Source: Fibrobacteraceae bacterium (lineage in GTDB: Bacteria; Fibrobacterota; Fibrobacteria; Fibrobacterales; Fibrobacteraceae). Taken from it: a stretch of 22,764 bases of DNA. The stretch's first letter is position 1, and each line of letters opens with the position of its first letter. The notes under the pieces are model-generated. The model ran no database searches and had not been told where the DNA came from. It saw only the letters and a list, made by a program, of their open reading frames with translations. This document shows, piece by piece, positions 21,699 to 22,764 of this stretch. Where the stretch lies: contig JABUUT010000005.1 of NCBI GenBank assembly GCA_021443045.1, forward strand, positions 7,620 through 30,383. Reading direction: 5' to 3'. The position numbers and the translations under genes are program-made.

Positions 21699-21727
21699 TT
21701 GGCAAAGTTTATTTTTTTTTCTATGTT
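21699..21727 (+). promoter_or_regulatory. Candidate promoter of the TPR protein gene
   Basis: TTGGCA (21699-21704, five of six) and TATGTT (21722-21727, four of six) are spaced by 17 bases. The start site would be near 21734, giving a leader of about 24 bases. Its -35 lies 5 bases from the -35 of the divergent tRNA promoter. Confidence 0.55.
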
Positions 21728-21757
21728 TGCACAACAAATTTTAAAATGGAAGTCATT

Positions 21758-22429
21758 ATGGCTGAAAATTCTGAATTGAAAGAACTCTTTACGGAACATG
21801 CTCCCAAGTTCCTGGTAGGTATCGTTGTTGTTCTGGCAATTGTTGCTGGTGTTGTCCAATATGTGGATTCCCGCAAGGCAGCCTCTGCAGAACAGGCCGA
21901 ATATCTGGGCAAGGGAATGACCTACCTGTACACCAACCAGAAAGACAGTGCTTTAGTTGAATTTGAAGCTCAAATTGCCTCCGGTAACCTAGACGGGGTA
22001 ACTTTGGCTAAGGCAGCCCTCTTTGCAGGCAACATCAAGTACGAAAACGGTGATGTGGATGGTGCCGCCGTCCTCTACCAGAAGTCCTTGGACAATGCCG
22101 GTTCCGCAGCATTGGTTCGCTCCGCCGCCCTTCATGGCCGCGCTGCCGTAGCCATGGAAAAAGGGGACTACTCTGCCGCTGCCAGTCTGCTTGAAAAGTA
22201 CATTAGTGAATATGGCAAGCGCACTGGCGACAAGGAAGACCGCTACCAGAAGGAAGAACCCGTTGATGAAGTTCCTATGGTGGCCGATGCCATGTGGAAG
22301 CTGACTTTGGTTTACCAGCAGATGGGCAACAACGGCAAAGCCAAGAGCACTGCCGAACGCCTTCTCGAAATCTACGGCGACAACCAGATGTACGCCGACA
22401 AGGCCAAAAAGTTCATCGCTTCCCTCTAA
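21758..22429 (+). CDS. Membrane-anchored tetratricopeptide-repeat protein (YfgM-like)
   Basis: The 223-residue product has a short charged N-terminus, one membrane segment (about 18-36, LVGIVVVLAIVAGVVQYV) without a signal-peptidase site, then a helical region with TPR-like repeats. Their patterns (AALFAGNIKYENGDVDGAAVLYQKSL; ALHGRAAVAMEKGDYSAAASLLEKYI; AMWKLTLVYQQMGNNGKAKSTAERLLEIY) are typical. Architecture and size match YfgM/TPR_21 proteins, inner-membrane chaperone-type factors near the SecYEG translocon, with the repeats in the periplasm. A specific role cannot be assigned. I chose ATG 21758 because GGAAG stands 5 bases before it; ATG 21746 in the same frame is an alternative. It is followed by a strong terminator and is probably monocistronic. 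Confidence 0.8.
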   Translation: MAENSELKELFTEHAPKFLVGIVVVLAIVAGVVQYVDSRKAASAEQAEYLGKGMTYLYTNQKDSALVEFEAQIASGNLDGVTLAKAALFAGNIKYENGDVDGAAVLYQKSLDNAGSAALVRSAALHGRAAVAMEKGDYSAAASLLEKYISEYGKRTGDKEDRYQKEEPVDEVPMVADAMWKLTLVYQQMGNNGKAKSTAERLLEIYGDNQMYADKAKKFIASL

Positions 22430-22478
22430 AAAATTTTACACTCTATCCTTTGTGGAAGGGGGTAAAAAGTTGAAAAAG

Positions 22479-22508
22479 AATCCGGCACAAAGTCGGATTT
22501 TTTTTTTG
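22479..22508 (+). terminator. Intrinsic terminator after the TPR gene
   Basis: AATCCGGC (22479-22486) pairs with GTCGGATT (22492-22499, one G-U) around a 5-base loop and is followed by about eight more T. It lies 50 bases after the stop codon. The A-run upstream could make it work in both directions. Confidence 0.88.
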
Positions 22509-22607
22509 CTCATCTGAAAAGTCCGTGTTATTACGAATCTGCCAAATGTTTACTAGACCAAAAGGGAATTGTCATGGCGCTTCGCGCTGACTCTGGGCCT
22601 CAGCAAT

Positions 22608-22629
22608 AAAAACAAGCCAGCTTGTTTTT
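22608..22629. terminator. Symmetric terminator-like hairpin
   Basis: AAAAACAAG (22608-22616) and CTTGTTTTT (22621-22629) are perfect complements around the loop CCAG. With A-run and T-run at either end it could stop transcription from both directions, for example from a convergent gene beyond the window. Confidence 0.6.
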
Positions 22630-22647
22630 GCAGCATTCGGCCTGCGG

Positions 22648-22744
22648 GTCATTCTGAGGGGCAAAGCCCTGAAGGATCCAGTGAATGTCCATACAAGTAT
22701 CAACCACTGAAGACTGATAACCGATAACTGACAACGGATTACCA
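22648..22744. repeat. Dispersed palindromic repeat, copy 3
   Basis: Begins GTCATTCTGAGGGGCAAAGC, has the inner GGGGC-AAA-GCCC palindrome, GAAGGATCC, then GTGAATGTCCATACAAGTAT, then short GATAAC-type units (ACTGATAACCGATAACTGA) and ends CAACGGATTACCAT. CATTC near the start and GAATG after the palindrome are also complementary. Confidence 0.7.
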
Positions 22745-22764
22745 TAAAGGTTCGGAGGCTTTGC

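Larger units (their letters stand above)
22510..22764. other. Non-coding, hairpin-rich window end
   Basis: No credible gene is visible in these 255 bases. They hold a small hairpin at 22571-22591 (GTCA and GCGC pairing with GCGC and TGAC, TG bulge), the terminator-like palindrome at 22608-22629 and copy 3 of the dispersed repeat. Confidence 0.7.

Noticed and set aside
21653..21757. N-terminal extension of the TPR protein
   Set aside because: It would run through the promoter and leader region and gives a Phe/Tyr-rich stretch with no family match.

Overview
The window looks like a chromosomal segment of a Fibrobacter-like bacterium. This is an inference from moderate GC, sigma70-type promoters, an XPB-type helicase and dispersed palindromic repeats around GTCATTCTGAG...GAAGGATCC in gene-free stretches; no rRNA or other taxonomic marker is present. 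Its core is a respiratory complex I operon on the + strand.

Layout. Positions 135-2084 carry an NAD+-dependent DNA ligase in two consecutive same-frame reading frames, split by one stop codon exactly between the OB-fold and zinc-finger domains. Positions 2311-16601 hold nuoBCDEFGHIJKLMN, tightly packed with many start/stop overlaps. No nuoA precedes nuoB; a 226-base leader with one 23-codon hydrophobic micro-ORF lies there instead. ispF follows 42 bases after nuoN, and a strong intrinsic terminator ends the unit at about 17190. A repeat-rich 231-base leader precedes a Na+/phosphate cotransporter with a PhoU-like tail (17362-19068). The next 650 bases (19096-19751) are non-coding and full of inverted and tandem repeats, including a 134-base nested hairpin. 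On the minus strand follow an XPB-type helicase (19752-21536) and, upstream of it, tRNA-Thr(CGU) with a canonical promoter. Back to back with that promoter is the promoter of a membrane-anchored TPR protein (21758-22429). The window ends in terminator hairpins and another copy of the dispersed repeat.

Function. The Nuo subunits would assemble a 13-subunit NADH:quinone oxidoreductase: NuoEFG (NADH input), NuoBCDI (quinone-reducing connection) and NuoHJKLMN (proton-pumping membrane arm). NuoA must come from elsewhere or be absent. Several subunits carry additions: a Fn3-like tail on NuoE, a two-helix insertion in NuoH, an acidic tail on NuoM and a charged helical tail on NuoB. NuoG is short and lacks the N7-cluster cysteines.

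I found no defence system, CRISPR array, prophage or transposase. The most unusual items are the split ligase, the nuoA gap with its micro-ORF, the NuoE and NuoH additions, and the long nested hairpin at 19542-19675.
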